From contig JAWWAC010000090.1 of assembly GCA_033721915.1 (NCBI GenBank), forward strand, positions 1-8,178: 8,178 bases of DNA, read 5' to 3'. Origin of the DNA: REBR01 sp033721915. GTDB lineage: Bacteria > Pseudomonadota > Gammaproteobacteria > Pseudomonadales > Oleiphilaceae. Positions 1 through 6,551 of this stretch are shown in pieces (positions within the stretch are counted from its first letter, which is position 1; each line of letters opens with the position of its first letter). The translations under genes were made by a program, and so were the position numbers. The notes under the pieces are model-generated. The model made no database searches, had not been told where the DNA came from, and was given only the letters and a program-made list of their open reading frames with translations.

Positions 1-749
1 ACTCCGCCAAGGCCTCCAACATGATGGGCATGACCGCGGAAATGCTGGCCAAGATGCACGGCATCAGCCGCGAGCAGCAGGACGAGTTCGGTGCCCGCTC
101 TCACCAGCGTGCCCATGCCGCCACCCAGGAAGGCCGTTTCCGCAACGAGATCGTACCCATCGAGGGTCACGACGAGAACGGTTTCCGCGTGCTGATCACC
201 GAGGACGAGACCATCCGTCCCGACACCACGGCAGAGAGCCTGTCCCAGCTGCCGCCGGCCTTTAATCCCAAGGGCGGCACCGTGACAGCCGGGACCTCCT
301 CGCAGCTTACCGACGGTGCCTCGGCACTGGTGGTGATGTCCGCGGAGAAGGCCAAGTCACTGGGGCTCAAGCCCATCGCCAAGATCCGCAGCATGGCCGT
401 GGCCGGCTGTGATCCCGCCATCATGGGCTACGGCCCGGTGCCGGCCACCAAGAAGGCCCTCAAGCGGGCCGGCCTGAAGGTGGAAGACATCGATTTCTGG
501 GAACTGAACGAAGCCTTCGCCGGTCAGTCACTGCCCGTGCTGAAGGATCTCAAGCTGATCGACAAGATGGACGACATCGTCAATGTCAATGGCGGCGCCA
601 TTGCGCTGGGCCACCCACTGGGCTGCTCCGGTGCGCGCATTTCCACCACCCTGCTGAACGTGCTGCAGGACCGTGGTGGCAAGCTCGGCGTGTCCACCAT
701 GTGTATCGGTCTGGGCCAGGGCATTGCCACTGTGTGGGAACGTCTCTGA
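1..749 (+). CDS. fadA: 3-ketoacyl-CoA thiolase FadA, 3' part (5' end outside the window)
   Basis: FadA is the beta subunit of the fatty-acid beta-oxidation complex. It cleaves 3-ketoacyl-CoA with free CoA to give acetyl-CoA and a shortened acyl-CoA, and works in the cytoplasm with FadB. The reading frame is open from the left edge (first whole codon at base 3), so this is about 248 C-terminal residues of a family member of roughly 390. By alignment from memory with the 387-residue E. coli protein, the fragment starts near residue 140. The nucleophilic Cys near residue 91 is therefore off the window. The other two catalytic residues are present: His in GHPLGCSG (codon 612-614, E. coli His343) and Cys in MCIGLGQG (codon 702-704, E. 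coli Cys373). Other family blocks seen are MHGISREQQD, TVTAGTSSQLTDGA and GYGPVPATKKAL. The ATG at 21 is an internal methionine, not the start. FadB is expected just upstream but is not visible. Confidence 0.96.
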   Translation, partial: SAKASNMMGMTAEMLAKMHGISREQQDEFGARSHQRAHAATQEGRFRNEIVPIEGHDENGFRVLITEDETIRPDTTAESLSQLPPAFNPKGGTVTAGTSSQLTDGASALVVMSAEKAKSLGLKPIAKIRSMAVAGCDPAIMGYGPVPATKKALKRAGLKVEDIDFWELNEAFAGQSLPVLKDLKLIDKMDDIVNVNGGAIALGHPLGCSGARISTTLLNVLQDRGGKLGVSTMCIGLGQGIATVWERL

Positions 750-767
750 CCGGTCTGTAGGGACCTG

Positions 768-795
768 AAACCCGGCCTCAGGCCGGGTTTTTTTT
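768..795 (+). terminator. Intrinsic terminator after fadA
   Basis: A perfect 10-bp stem (AAACCCGGCC at 768-777 pairing with GGCCGGGTTT at 781-790) closes a TCA loop. It is followed by an uninterrupted T run to 795. It begins 18 bases after the fadA stop codon and has the full GC-stem plus U-tract form of a Rho-independent terminator. It should end the fadA (probably fadBA) transcript and separate it from topA. Confidence 0.93.
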
Positions 796-816
796 CGGCT
801 GCGGGAAAGACGCAAC

Positions 817-845
817 TTGACCGGGGCCGGTTGAGGCCATATAAA
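817..845 (+). promoter_or_regulatory. Predicted sigma70 promoter of topA
   Basis: TTGACC (817-822) and TATAAA (840-845) each match five of six consensus bases and are separated by exactly 17 bases. They lie between the fadA terminator and topA, and transcription would start near 852, giving a leader of about 60 bases. The spacer contains an inverted repeat, ACCGG-GG-CCGGT (820-831), directly against the -35 box, which could be an operator or chance. In E. coli topA is driven by several promoters and responds to supercoiling; only this one promoter is clear here. Confidence 0.72.
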
Positions 846-860
846 TTGTCGCCAACAGGC

Positions 861-903
861 TCCCGGAAAGCAGCCACCGGGAACGAATTGCGGAACTAAG
901 GGA
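861..903 (+). promoter_or_regulatory. topA leader: small hairpin and ribosome-binding site
   Basis: The predicted topA leader contains a 6-bp inverted repeat, TCCCGG (861-866) with CCGGGA (877-882), around a 10-base loop. The probable Shine-Dalgarno sequence is AAGGGA at 898-903, ten bases before the ATG at 914, which is a slightly long spacing. The hairpin does not cover the ribosome-binding site, so any regulatory role is uncertain. Confidence 0.45.
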
Positions 904-913
904 CACACGCCCT

Positions 914-3646
914 ATGGGTAAAAGTCTGGTCATAGTCGAGTCACCGGCCAAAGCGAAGACCATCAACAAGTACCTGGGGGACGATTACATCGTCAAATCC
1001 AGTGTCGGCCATATTCGCGATCTGCCAGTGAGCGGCTCGGGCACCCCGGTGGACCCCAAGGAAAGGGCCCGTCAGGCGGCACAGACACGCAAGATGGAGC
1101 CCGAGGAAAAAGCGCGTTACCAGAAACAGAAACAGCGCCATCAACTGATCAGGCGCATGGGGGTGGACCCGGAGAACAACTGGGAAGCCCGCTACGAGAT
1201 TCTGCCGGGCAAGGAAAAAGTGGTCAGCGAACTGGTGCGTCTGGCGAAAAGCGCCGACGCCATCTATCTGGCCACGGACCTTGACCGGGAAGGGGAGGCC
1301 ATTGCCTGGCACCTCAAGGAGACCATCGGCGGCAGCGACGACAAGTACCGCCGCGTGGTGTTCAACGAAATCACCAAGAAAGCCATCCAGAAAGCCTTCA
1401 CCAAACCCACTGACGTGGACTACGCCCGTGTGAGCGCCCAGCAGGCCAGGCGTTTCCTGGACCGTGTGGTGGGCTACATGGTCTCGCCATTGCTGTGGGC
1501 CAAGCTGGCCCGTGGCCTCTCCGCCGGCCGGGTGCAGTCCGTGGCGGTGCGGCTGATTGTGGAGCGCGAGCGGGAAATCCGCGCCTTTGTGCCGGAAGAA
1601 TACTGGGAAATGAAAGCCGACCTGAAGGCGGACAGCACCCGTGTACCCTTCGAGGTCACCCGTGTGGCGGGCAAGGCCTACCGGCCCACCAGCGAGGAGG
1701 AGAGCAAAAAGCACGAAGCGGCCCTGAAGGCGGCCAGCTACCAGGTGGTCAAGCGGGAAGACAAGCCCACCCGCTCAAAGCCCAATGCGCCTTTTATTAC
1801 CTCCACACTGCAACAGGCTGCCAGCAACCGGCTGGGCTTCAGTGTGAAGAAAACCATGACACTGGCACAGCGCCTGTACGAGGCGGGTTACATCACCTAT
1901 ATGCGGACCGACTCCACCAACCTGAGTCAGGACGCCATCCAGAGTGCCCGTCACCATATAAAGAGTATGTTCGGGGAGCAGTACCTGCCGGAGTCCCCCC
2001 GCTATTACTCCTCCAAGGAAGGGGCCCAGGAGGCCCACGAGGCCATACGCCCCTCCGACGTGACCGTGACAGCGGGCAGGATCAACGACCTTGAGAAGGA
2101 CGCTGAGCGCCTCTATGACCTGATCTGGCGTCAGTTTGTGGCCTGTCAGATGACGGACGCGGAGTTCATCAGCTCCTCCATTACCGTCAACGCCGGTGAT
2201 TACGAGCTGCGCACCCGTGGCCGCATCGTCAAGTTCGACGGTTTCCAGCACGTGCTGCCCCCCGGTGGCAAGAAAGAGGCGGATGTGGTGCTGCCGGATG
2301 TGAACTCCGGCGACAAGCTGGCACTGGAGAAGCTCCATCCCAGCCAGCACTTCACCAAGCCCACCCCCCGTTTCTCCGAGGCGGCACTGGTCAAGGAGCT
2401 GGAGAAGCGCGGCATCGGCCGTCCCTCCACCTACGCTTCCATTATCTCCACCATCCAGGACAGGGGCTATGTGCGCCTTGAGAACCGCCGCTTCTACGCC
2501 GAGAAAATGGGGGACATTGTCACCGACCGTCTCTGCGAGTCCTTTTCCAACCTGATGGACTACGGCTTTACCGCCCGCATGGAGGAGGAGCTGGACGAGA
2601 TCGCCGAGGGTGATGCGGACTGGAAGGCGGTGCTCAACGACTTCTACCGCCAGTTTGCCAGGCAGCTGGAAGAGGCGGAGTCCCCCGATGCCGGCATGCG
2701 TGGCAACACCCCCACCAACACCGACATCGAGTGCCCCAACTGTGGCCGTCCCATGCAGATCCGCATTGCCAGCACCGGGGTCTTCCTGGGCTGCTCGGGC
2801 TACTCACTGCCGCCCAAGGAGCGCTGCAAGAAAACCATCAACCTGATCCCCGGAGACGAGGCGGTCAGTGCCGACGACGAGGAAGGGGAATCCCGTCTGC
2901 TGCGCCAGAAGCACCGCTGCAAGCGCTGCGGCACCGCCATGGACAGTTACCTGATCGACGAGAAGCGCAAGCTGCACATCTGTGGCAACAACCCGGACTG
3001 CCCGGGCCACGAGGTGGAATACGGCAGCTTCCGCATCAAGGGCTACGAGGGTCCGACGCTGGAGTGCGACAAGTGCGGCAGCGAGATGCAGCTCAAGACA
3101 GGGCGTTTCGGCAAGTATTTCGGTTGCACCAACGAAAACTGCAAGAACACCCGCAAGCTGCTGCGCAGCGGTGAGCCGGCGCCACCGAAAATGGACCCGG
3201 TGCCCATGCCGGAGCTGGCCTGTGAGAAGGTGGACGACACCTATGTGCTGCGCGACGGCGCCGCCGGCCTCTTCCTGGCCGCCAGCAAGTTCCCCAAGAA
3301 CCGGGAAACCCGCGCGCCACTGGTGAGTGAGATCAAGCCTCACGCCAGTGAGATCGACCCCAAATACAATTACCTGCTGGAAGCTCCGGAACAGGACCCG
3401 GAAGGCAACCCGGCGGTGATCCGTTATTCCCGCAAGACCCAGGAGCAGTACGTGCTCTCTGAGAAAGAGGGCAAGGCCACCGGCTGGTCTGCCTGGTACC
3501 GTGATGGCCGCTGGGAGGAGCAGCAGACGGCGAAAAAGGCCCCGGCCAGGAAGAAGTCAGCCACCAGGAAGACCACTGCCAGGAAAACCGCCGCTAAAAA
3601 GGCCCCGGCCAAAAAAGCGGTCAGCAAAAAGACCGGTACCGGTTAA
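914..3646 (+). CDS. topA: DNA topoisomerase I (type IA)
   Basis: TopA relaxes negatively supercoiled DNA by cutting one strand through a 5'-phosphotyrosine link and passing the other strand; it needs Mg2+ and acts on the nucleoid. The 910-residue product starts MGKSLVIVESPAKAKTI, as in E. coli, which fixes the ATG at 914. The Toprim domain (about 1-150) shows Glu9 and the acidic triad Asp122, Asp124, Glu126 in TDLDREGE. The catalytic tyrosine is Tyr329 in GYITYMRTDST, followed by Arg331. Three four-cysteine zinc modules follow: C607/C610/C627/C638, C669/C672/C690/C696 and C718/C721/C738/C743. A further C-terminal ribbon-like part (about 765-870) matches the E. coli C-terminal region, with RETRAPLV and KATGWSAW. 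Residues 873-910 form a Lys/Ala/Arg/Thr-rich tail with KKAPA-type repeats that the 865-residue E. coli enzyme lacks. The gene has its own promoter and is monocistronic as far as can be seen. Confidence 0.98.
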   Translation: MGKSLVIVESPAKAKTINKYLGDDYIVKSSVGHIRDLPVSGSGTPVDPKERARQAAQTRKMEPEEKARYQKQKQRHQLIRRMGVDPENNWEARYEILPGKEKVVSELVRLAKSADAIYLATDLDREGEAIAWHLKETIGGSDDKYRRVVFNEITKKAIQKAFTKPTDVDYARVSAQQARRFLDRVVGYMVSPLLWAKLARGLSAGRVQSVAVRLIVEREREIRAFVPEEYWEMKADLKADSTRVPFEVTRVAGKAYRPTSEEESKKHEAALKAASYQVVKREDKPTRSKPNAPFITSTLQQAASNRLGFSVKKTMTLAQRLYEAGYITYMRTDSTNLSQDAIQSARHHIKSMFGEQYLPESPRYYSSKEGAQEAHEAIRPSDVTVTAGRINDLEKDAERLYDLIWRQFVACQMTDAEFISSSITVNAGDYELRTRGRIVKFDGFQHVLPPGGKKEADVVLPDVNSGDKLALEKLHPSQHFTKPTPRFSEAALVKELEKRGIGRPSTYASIISTIQDRGYVRLENRRFYAEKMGDIVTDRLCESFSNLMDYGFTARMEEELDEIAEGDADWKAVLNDFYRQFARQLEEAESPDAGMRGNTPTNTDIECPNCGRPMQIRIASTGVFLGCSGYSLPPKERCKKTINLIPGDEAVSADDEEGESRLLRQKHRCKRCGTAMDSYLIDEKRKLHICGNNPDCPGHEVEYGSFRIKGYEGPTLECDKCGSEMQLKTGRFGKYFGCTNENCKNTRKLLRSGEPAPPKMDPVPMPELACEKVDDTYVLRDGAAGLFLAASKFPKNRETRAPLVSEIKPHASEIDPKYNYLLEAPEQDPEGNPAVIRYSRKTQEQYVLSEKEGKATGWSAWYRDGRWEEQQTAKKAPARKKSATRKTTARKTAAKKAPAKKAVSKKTGTG

Positions 3647-3657
3647 CGGCTTTTGGC

Positions 3658-3679
3658 ACAGTCCAGGGAGAGGGACTGT
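3658..3679 (+). terminator. Hairpin after topA, possible weak terminator
   Basis: ACAGTCC (3658-3664) and GGACTGT (3673-3679) form a perfect 7-bp stem with an 8-base loop, starting 12 bases after the topA stop codon. The bases after it (ATTTGATG) hold only a short T run, and a second 5-bp hairpin follows at 3684-3697. It may be a weak terminator or a 3'-end stabilising structure; the topA transcript may also end by Rho. Confidence 0.4.
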
Positions 3680-3870
3680 ATTTGATGGGAATCCATCACG
3701 GCCTGGCCTCATCCTCCGGAACCACTAATCAATGACTGCACCAGTGACTGCGTCAGGGTCAAACCAGGCAGTACTGCCCATTGGGGCCAAGAGGCCAGAC
3801 AGGCTGGAGTGAGTTGAGTACCCGGGCGACAGCATCGGAACAGGGGCAGGGGGGTTCGCTGGGTAACCCG

Positions 3871-3892
3871 CGCTGCCCGGTTTCGGGCAGCG
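3871..3892 (-). terminator. Hairpin after the dehydrogenase gene, possible terminator
   Basis: CGCTGCCCG (3871-3879) and CGGGCAGCG (3884-3892) form a perfect GC-rich 9-bp stem with a 4-base loop. On the - strand it starts 17 bases past the TAA of the dehydrogenase gene. No U-tract follows on either strand, so it is either a T-poor terminator, a barrier to exonucleases, or a structure used with Rho. The position fits a transcript end for the - strand gene. Confidence 0.45.
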
Positions 3893-3908
3893 GCTTGTGG
3901 CGGATCCG

Positions 3909-4793
3909 TTACGACTTGCGGTTGTGGCGCAGCCGGGCCAGCAGGCTGGAGGTGTCCCAGCGGCCGCCGCCCAGTGCCTGTACATCCCCGTAGAACTGGT
4001 CAATCAGTGCCGTGGCGGGCAGGGCGGCGCCGTTGTCACGGGCTTCCTGCAGGCAGATGGCCAGGTCCTTGCGCATCCAGTCCACGGCAAAACCATGCTG
4101 GTACTCATCCGCCAGCATGGTGGCGCCCCGGTTGTCCATCTGCCAGGACTGGGCCGCCCCCTGGGAGATCACCCGCAGCACCGCCGCGCGGTCCAGCCCG
4201 GACTGCTCGGCAAAGTGCAGCCCCTCCGCCAGGCCCTGCAGCACACCGGCCACGGCAATCTGGTTGACGCACTTGGTCAGTTGACCGGCGCCGGCCTCAC
4301 CCAGGTGGTTGATGGCTTTGGCATAGACGCCCATCACCGGCTGGGCCCGTTCAAAGGCGTCTCTTTGGCCACCGCACATAATGGTCAGCTGGCCTTTCTC
4401 CGCCCCCTGCTGGCCGCCGGAGACCGGTGCGTCCAGCCACTGAAGGCCCTTGGCGGCGGCTTCCTGGGCCAGCAGACGGGCCATATGGGCGGAGGCAGTG
4501 GTGTGGTCGATCAGCAGCGCCCCCGGGGCGGCATTGGCGATAATGCCGTCAGGGCCCAGGTAGAGGGCCTTCAGGTCCGGGTCGGCACCGACACAGGTCA
4601 GCACCAGATCCGCACCGGCCACCGCCTCGGGCAGACTGTCAAACGCCTCTCCGCCAAACTCGTCCACCCAGTGACGGGTCTTTTCGGGACTGCGGTTCCA
4701 GACACCCACCCGTGCCGCGTCCAGGCGGGTCAGGTGGCCGGCCATGGGGTAGCCCATGACGCCCAGTCCGATAAAGCGGATGTTCAGGGACAT
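3909..4793 (-). CDS. NAD(P)-dependent beta-hydroxyacid dehydrogenase (3-hydroxyisobutyrate dehydrogenase family)
   Basis: The 294-residue product belongs to the family that includes 3-hydroxyisobutyrate dehydrogenase, tartronate semialdehyde reductase and glyoxylate/succinic semialdehyde reductases. These enzymes oxidise or reduce small beta-hydroxyacids in the cytoplasm. An N-terminal Rossmann motif is clear (FIGLGVMGYPMAGHL, residues 7-21). The substrate motif DAPVSGG is at 121-127. The catalytic lysine is Lys174 in GAGQLTKCVNQ, with Asn177 after it. An all-helical C-terminal domain carries SWQMDNRG (216-223) and RKDL (241-244). The ATG at 4791-4793 is chosen because it gives MSLNIRFIGLG directly before the Rossmann fold and has GGAG (4801-4804) seven bases upstream. 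A start at 4838 would add 15 unlike residues. The gene follows gltA on the same strand, but a strong terminator lies between them, so it probably has its own promoter; I found no clear one. The exact substrate cannot be assigned. Confidence 0.9.
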   Translation of the reverse strand: MSLNIRFIGLGVMGYPMAGHLTRLDAARVGVWNRSPEKTRHWVDEFGGEAFDSLPEAVAGADLVLTCVGADPDLKALYLGPDGIIANAAPGALLIDHTTASAHMARLLAQEAAAKGLQWLDAPVSGGQQGAEKGQLTIMCGGQRDAFERAQPVMGVYAKAINHLGEAGAGQLTKCVNQIAVAGVLQGLAEGLHFAEQSGLDRAAVLRVISQGAAQSWQMDNRGATMLADEYQHGFAVDWMRKDLAICLQEARDNGAALPATALIDQFYGDVQALGGGRWDTSSLLARLRHNRKS

Positions 4794-4868
4794 GGCAATA
4801 CTCCAGATGCTGGTGGGTGAAAGGCAAAGGGTAAGCATTTAAGGAACGGGGGGAAAGGCGCCAGTGGT

Positions 4869-4898
4869 AAAAAAATACCCGCCAGTGGCGGGTATTTT
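4869..4898 (-). terminator. Intrinsic terminator of gltA
   Basis: AAAATACCCGCC (4872-4883) and GGCGGGTATTTT (4887-4898) form a perfect 12-bp stem with a 3-base loop. On the - strand it is followed by a T run (the complement of the A run 4869-4875). It begins about 24 bases after the gltA stop codon and is a textbook Rho-independent terminator that should isolate gltA from the dehydrogenase gene. Confidence 0.93.
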
Positions 4899-4921
4899 GT
4901 GATGCCGATGTTGATGGCGCC

Positions 4922-6196
4922 TTACTTCCTGGGGTAATCCCGCTTGCTGGGCCCGGTGTAGAGCTGGCGCGGGCGGCCGATGCGGTAGCTGGTGCTGACC
5001 ATCTCGTTCCAGTGGGCGAACCAGCCGATGGTGCGGGACAGGGCAAAGATCACCGTGAACATGGATGTGGGGATGCCGATGGCCTTGAGGATGATGCCGG
5101 AATAGAAGTCCACGTTGGGGTAGAGCTTGCGCTCCACGAAGTACTCGTCTTCCAGTGCGATCTTCTCCAGTTTCTGGGCCATTCTGAACAGCGGGTCGTC
5201 TTCCACGCCCAGCTCCTTGAGCACCTCGTGACAGGTCTCGCGCATGACTTTGGCGCGGGGGTCGAAGTTCTTGTAGACCCGGTGTCCGAAGCCCATCAGG
5301 CGGAAAGGGTCGTTCTTGTCCTTGGCTTTGGCCACGTATTCCTCGATGCGGGACTCATCACCGATCTCCGCCAGCATGCTCAGCACCGCTTCGTTGGCGC
5401 CACCGTGGGCCGGGCCCCAGAGGGCGGCGATGCCGGAGGCGATACAGGCGAAGGGGTTGGCGCCGGTGGAGCCGGCCAGGCGTACCGTGGAGGTGGAGGC
5501 ATTCTGCTCGTGATCCGCATGAAGGATGAAGATGCGGTCCATGGCCTTGGCGATCACCGGGTTGGCCTTGTACTCCTCGCAGGGCACGGCGAACATCATG
5601 TGCAGGAAGTTCTCCGCATAGGGCAGGTCGTTGCGGGGGAACATGAAGGGCTGACCCATGGAGTATTTGTAGCACATGGCGGCAATGGTGGGCATCTTGG
5701 CGATCAGGCGGAAGGCGGCGATTTCCCGCTCGTGCTCGTCGGTCATGTCCATGGTGTCGTGGTAGAAGGCGGACAGGGCGCCCACGACGCCGCACATGAT
5801 GGCCATGGGGTGGGCATCACGGCGGAAGCCATTGAAGAAATGGCTCATCTGGTCATGGATCATGGTGTGGTTGTTGACGGTCTTGCGGAAGCGCTCGTTC
5901 TCCGCCGGGGTGGGCAGCTCGCCGTGCAGCAGCAGGTAGCAGACTTCCAGGTAGTCGGCATTTTCCGCCAGCTGATCAATGGGGTAGCCACGGTGTAACA
6001 GAATGCCCGCGGCACCGTCGATATAGGTGATGGCGGACTCGCAGGCGGCGGTGGACACAAAACCGGGGTCGTAGGTGAACAGGCCCTGCTTGACCAGGCT
6101 GCGCACGTCAACGACGTCGGGCCCTTCTGAACCGGAGTAAATGGGCAGTTCAATCGTTTTGTCACCCACCGAAAGCGTCGCTTTCTCGTTGCTCAT
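4922..6196 (-). CDS. gltA: Citrate synthase (hexameric, type II-like)
   Basis: GltA condenses acetyl-CoA with oxaloacetate to make citrate, the entry step of the TCA cycle, in the cytoplasm. The 424-residue product is close to the 427 of E. coli and can be aligned from memory almost without gaps. Catalytic residues are His264 in GPAHGGANE, His305 in GFGHRVYKN and Asp363 in NVDFYSG (E. coli His264, His305, Asp362). The NADH-inhibition site residues known in E. coli are mostly kept (His110, Thr111, Tyr145, Arg163, Lys167, Cys206), but the position of Arg109 is Asn. The start at 6194-6196 (MSNEKATLSV) is supported by AGGAG at 6203-6207, six bases upstream. An in-frame ATG 84 bases further up would add 28 residues not typical of the family. 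The gene is divergent from sdhCDA and ends at its own terminator, so it is probably monocistronic. Confidence 0.98.
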   Translation of the reverse strand: MSNEKATLSVGDKTIELPIYSGSEGPDVVDVRSLVKQGLFTYDPGFVSTAACESAITYIDGAAGILLHRGYPIDQLAENADYLEVCYLLLHGELPTPAENERFRKTVNNHTMIHDQMSHFFNGFRRDAHPMAIMCGVVGALSAFYHDTMDMTDEHEREIAAFRLIAKMPTIAAMCYKYSMGQPFMFPRNDLPYAENFLHMMFAVPCEEYKANPVIAKAMDRIFILHADHEQNASTSTVRLAGSTGANPFACIASGIAALWGPAHGGANEAVLSMLAEIGDESRIEEYVAKAKDKNDPFRLMGFGHRVYKNFDPRAKVMRETCHEVLKELGVEDDPLFRMAQKLEKIALEDEYFVERKLYPNVDFYSGIILKAIGIPTSMFTVIFALSRTIGWFAHWNEMVSTSYRIGRPRQLYTGPSKRDYPRK

Positions 6197-6202
6197 TGTG
6201 CT

Positions 6203-6207
6203 CTCCT
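6203..6207 (-). promoter_or_regulatory. Ribosome-binding site of gltA
   Basis: AGGAG on the - strand, six bases before the ATG at 6194-6196. It is a strong Shine-Dalgarno match and decides between this start and the in-frame ATG at 6278-6280. Confidence 0.85.
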
Positions 6208-6261
6208 GTTGATCAGCAATCCGGGCGCTGTTGACGCGCTCGTTCTTTATCAGGGGTGCAT

Positions 6262-6290
6262 AGTATCTCAAATCGGGCACCGGGCGTCAC
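6262..6290 (-). promoter_or_regulatory. Candidate gltA promoter
   Basis: On the - strand, GTGACG (6285-6290) and GATACT (6262-6267) each match four of six sigma70 consensus bases with a 17-base spacer. Transcription would start near 6255, about 60 bases before the gltA start. The -35 box falls in one of two GGTGAC copies (6286-6291 and 6307-6312) whose starts are 21 bases apart. The match is only fair, and other weak combinations exist nearby, so this is a candidate only. Confidence 0.4.
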
Positions 6291-6495
6291 CGTAAAAGAA
6301 ACTCTTGTCACCTTTCGGGACACCCTTAGCCTCGACCTGTTGCAGTGACACTACGCCGTTCAAGACGTTTTAGCGACGCCCTTGCCGCAGGCAAACGTGG
6401 CGGCAAAATATCGGGTTCTGTGACTTTCTGTCAATGCCAACTTGATGGGGTGTACCGGTGTCAGTCGGGATTCTGTGCTCTTGTGACTAACCGGT

Positions 6496-6505
6496 TTGTA
6501 ATTAA
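6496..6505 (+). promoter_or_regulatory. ArcA-box-like sequence over the sdh -35 box
   Basis: TTGTAATTAA matches eight of ten positions of the ArcA-P core consensus (A/T)GTTAATTA(A/T); the mismatches are the second and third bases. It overlaps the -35 box of the predicted sdh promoter, where a repressor would be effective. ArcA represses sdh in E. coli. An AT-rich promoter spacer can give such a match by chance, and whether this host has ArcA is unknown. Confidence 0.25.
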
Positions 6506-6524
6506 AAAAGGCAGTCATTATAAT
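6496..6524 (+). promoter_or_regulatory. Predicted sigma70 promoter of sdhCDA(B)
   Basis: TTGTAA (6496-6501, four of six consensus bases) and a perfect TATAAT (6519-6524) are separated by 17 bases. They sit in the most AT-rich patch of the gltA-sdhC gap and point toward sdhC. Transcription would start near 6531, giving an untranslated leader of roughly 123 bases before the sdhC start. Confidence 0.75.
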
Positions 6525-6528
6525 TTGA

Positions 6529-6546
6529 GGCCCGGAAACGGGGGCC
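6529..6546 (+). other. Small hairpin at the predicted 5' end of the sdh mRNA
   Basis: CCCG (6531-6534) and CGGG (6539-6542) close a GAAA tetraloop, a stable GNRA type. An alternative register pairs GGCCC (6529-6533) with GGGCC (6542-6546). Because the predicted transcription start is about 6531, this could form a 5'-terminal stem-loop that protects the transcript. The stem is short, so the call is tentative. Confidence 0.3.
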
Positions 6547-6551
6547 CGTCA

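Larger units (their letters stand above)
3647..3908. other. Gap between convergent topA and dehydrogenase genes, rich in inverted repeats
   Basis: No convincing gene lies in these 262 bases: the short open frames lack family-like sequence and good ribosome-binding sites. The stretch instead holds several inverted repeats. These are a 7-bp stem at 3658-3679, a 5-bp stem GATGG/CCATC at 3684-3697, a perfect 12-base palindrome GGCAGTACTGCC at 3767-3778, the short palindrome GGGTAACCC at 3861-3869, and a 9-bp stem at 3871-3892. Stems near both gene ends fit transcript 3' ends for two converging transcripts, although none carries a good T run. Confidence 0.7.

Noticed and set aside
941..1714. A 257-codon frame on the - strand inside topA
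   Set aside because: It is fully inside the Toprim and core coding region of topA, with no recognisable family and a composition typical of antisense frames.
3725..4003. A 92-codon frame on the - strand covering the topA/dehydrogenase gap
   Set aside because: It overlaps the end of the dehydrogenase gene in another frame, includes the hairpins of the gap, and has a low-complexity Pro/Ser/Ala composition with no ribosome-binding site.
3897..4820. A 307-codon frame on the + strand opposite the dehydrogenase gene
   Set aside because: It nearly mirrors the dehydrogenase gene in extent, and its composition is that of an antisense frame; the - strand product has clear family motifs.
5012..5998. 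A 328-codon frame on the + strand opposite gltA
   Set aside because: It is antisense to a citrate synthase gene with every catalytic residue intact, and its Gly/Val/His-rich composition is what the complement of GC-rich codons gives.
6419..6434. A CRP-like half site TGTGA in the sdh upstream region
   Set aside because: The second half after six bases reads GTCAA rather than TCACA, so there is no real dyad symmetry.
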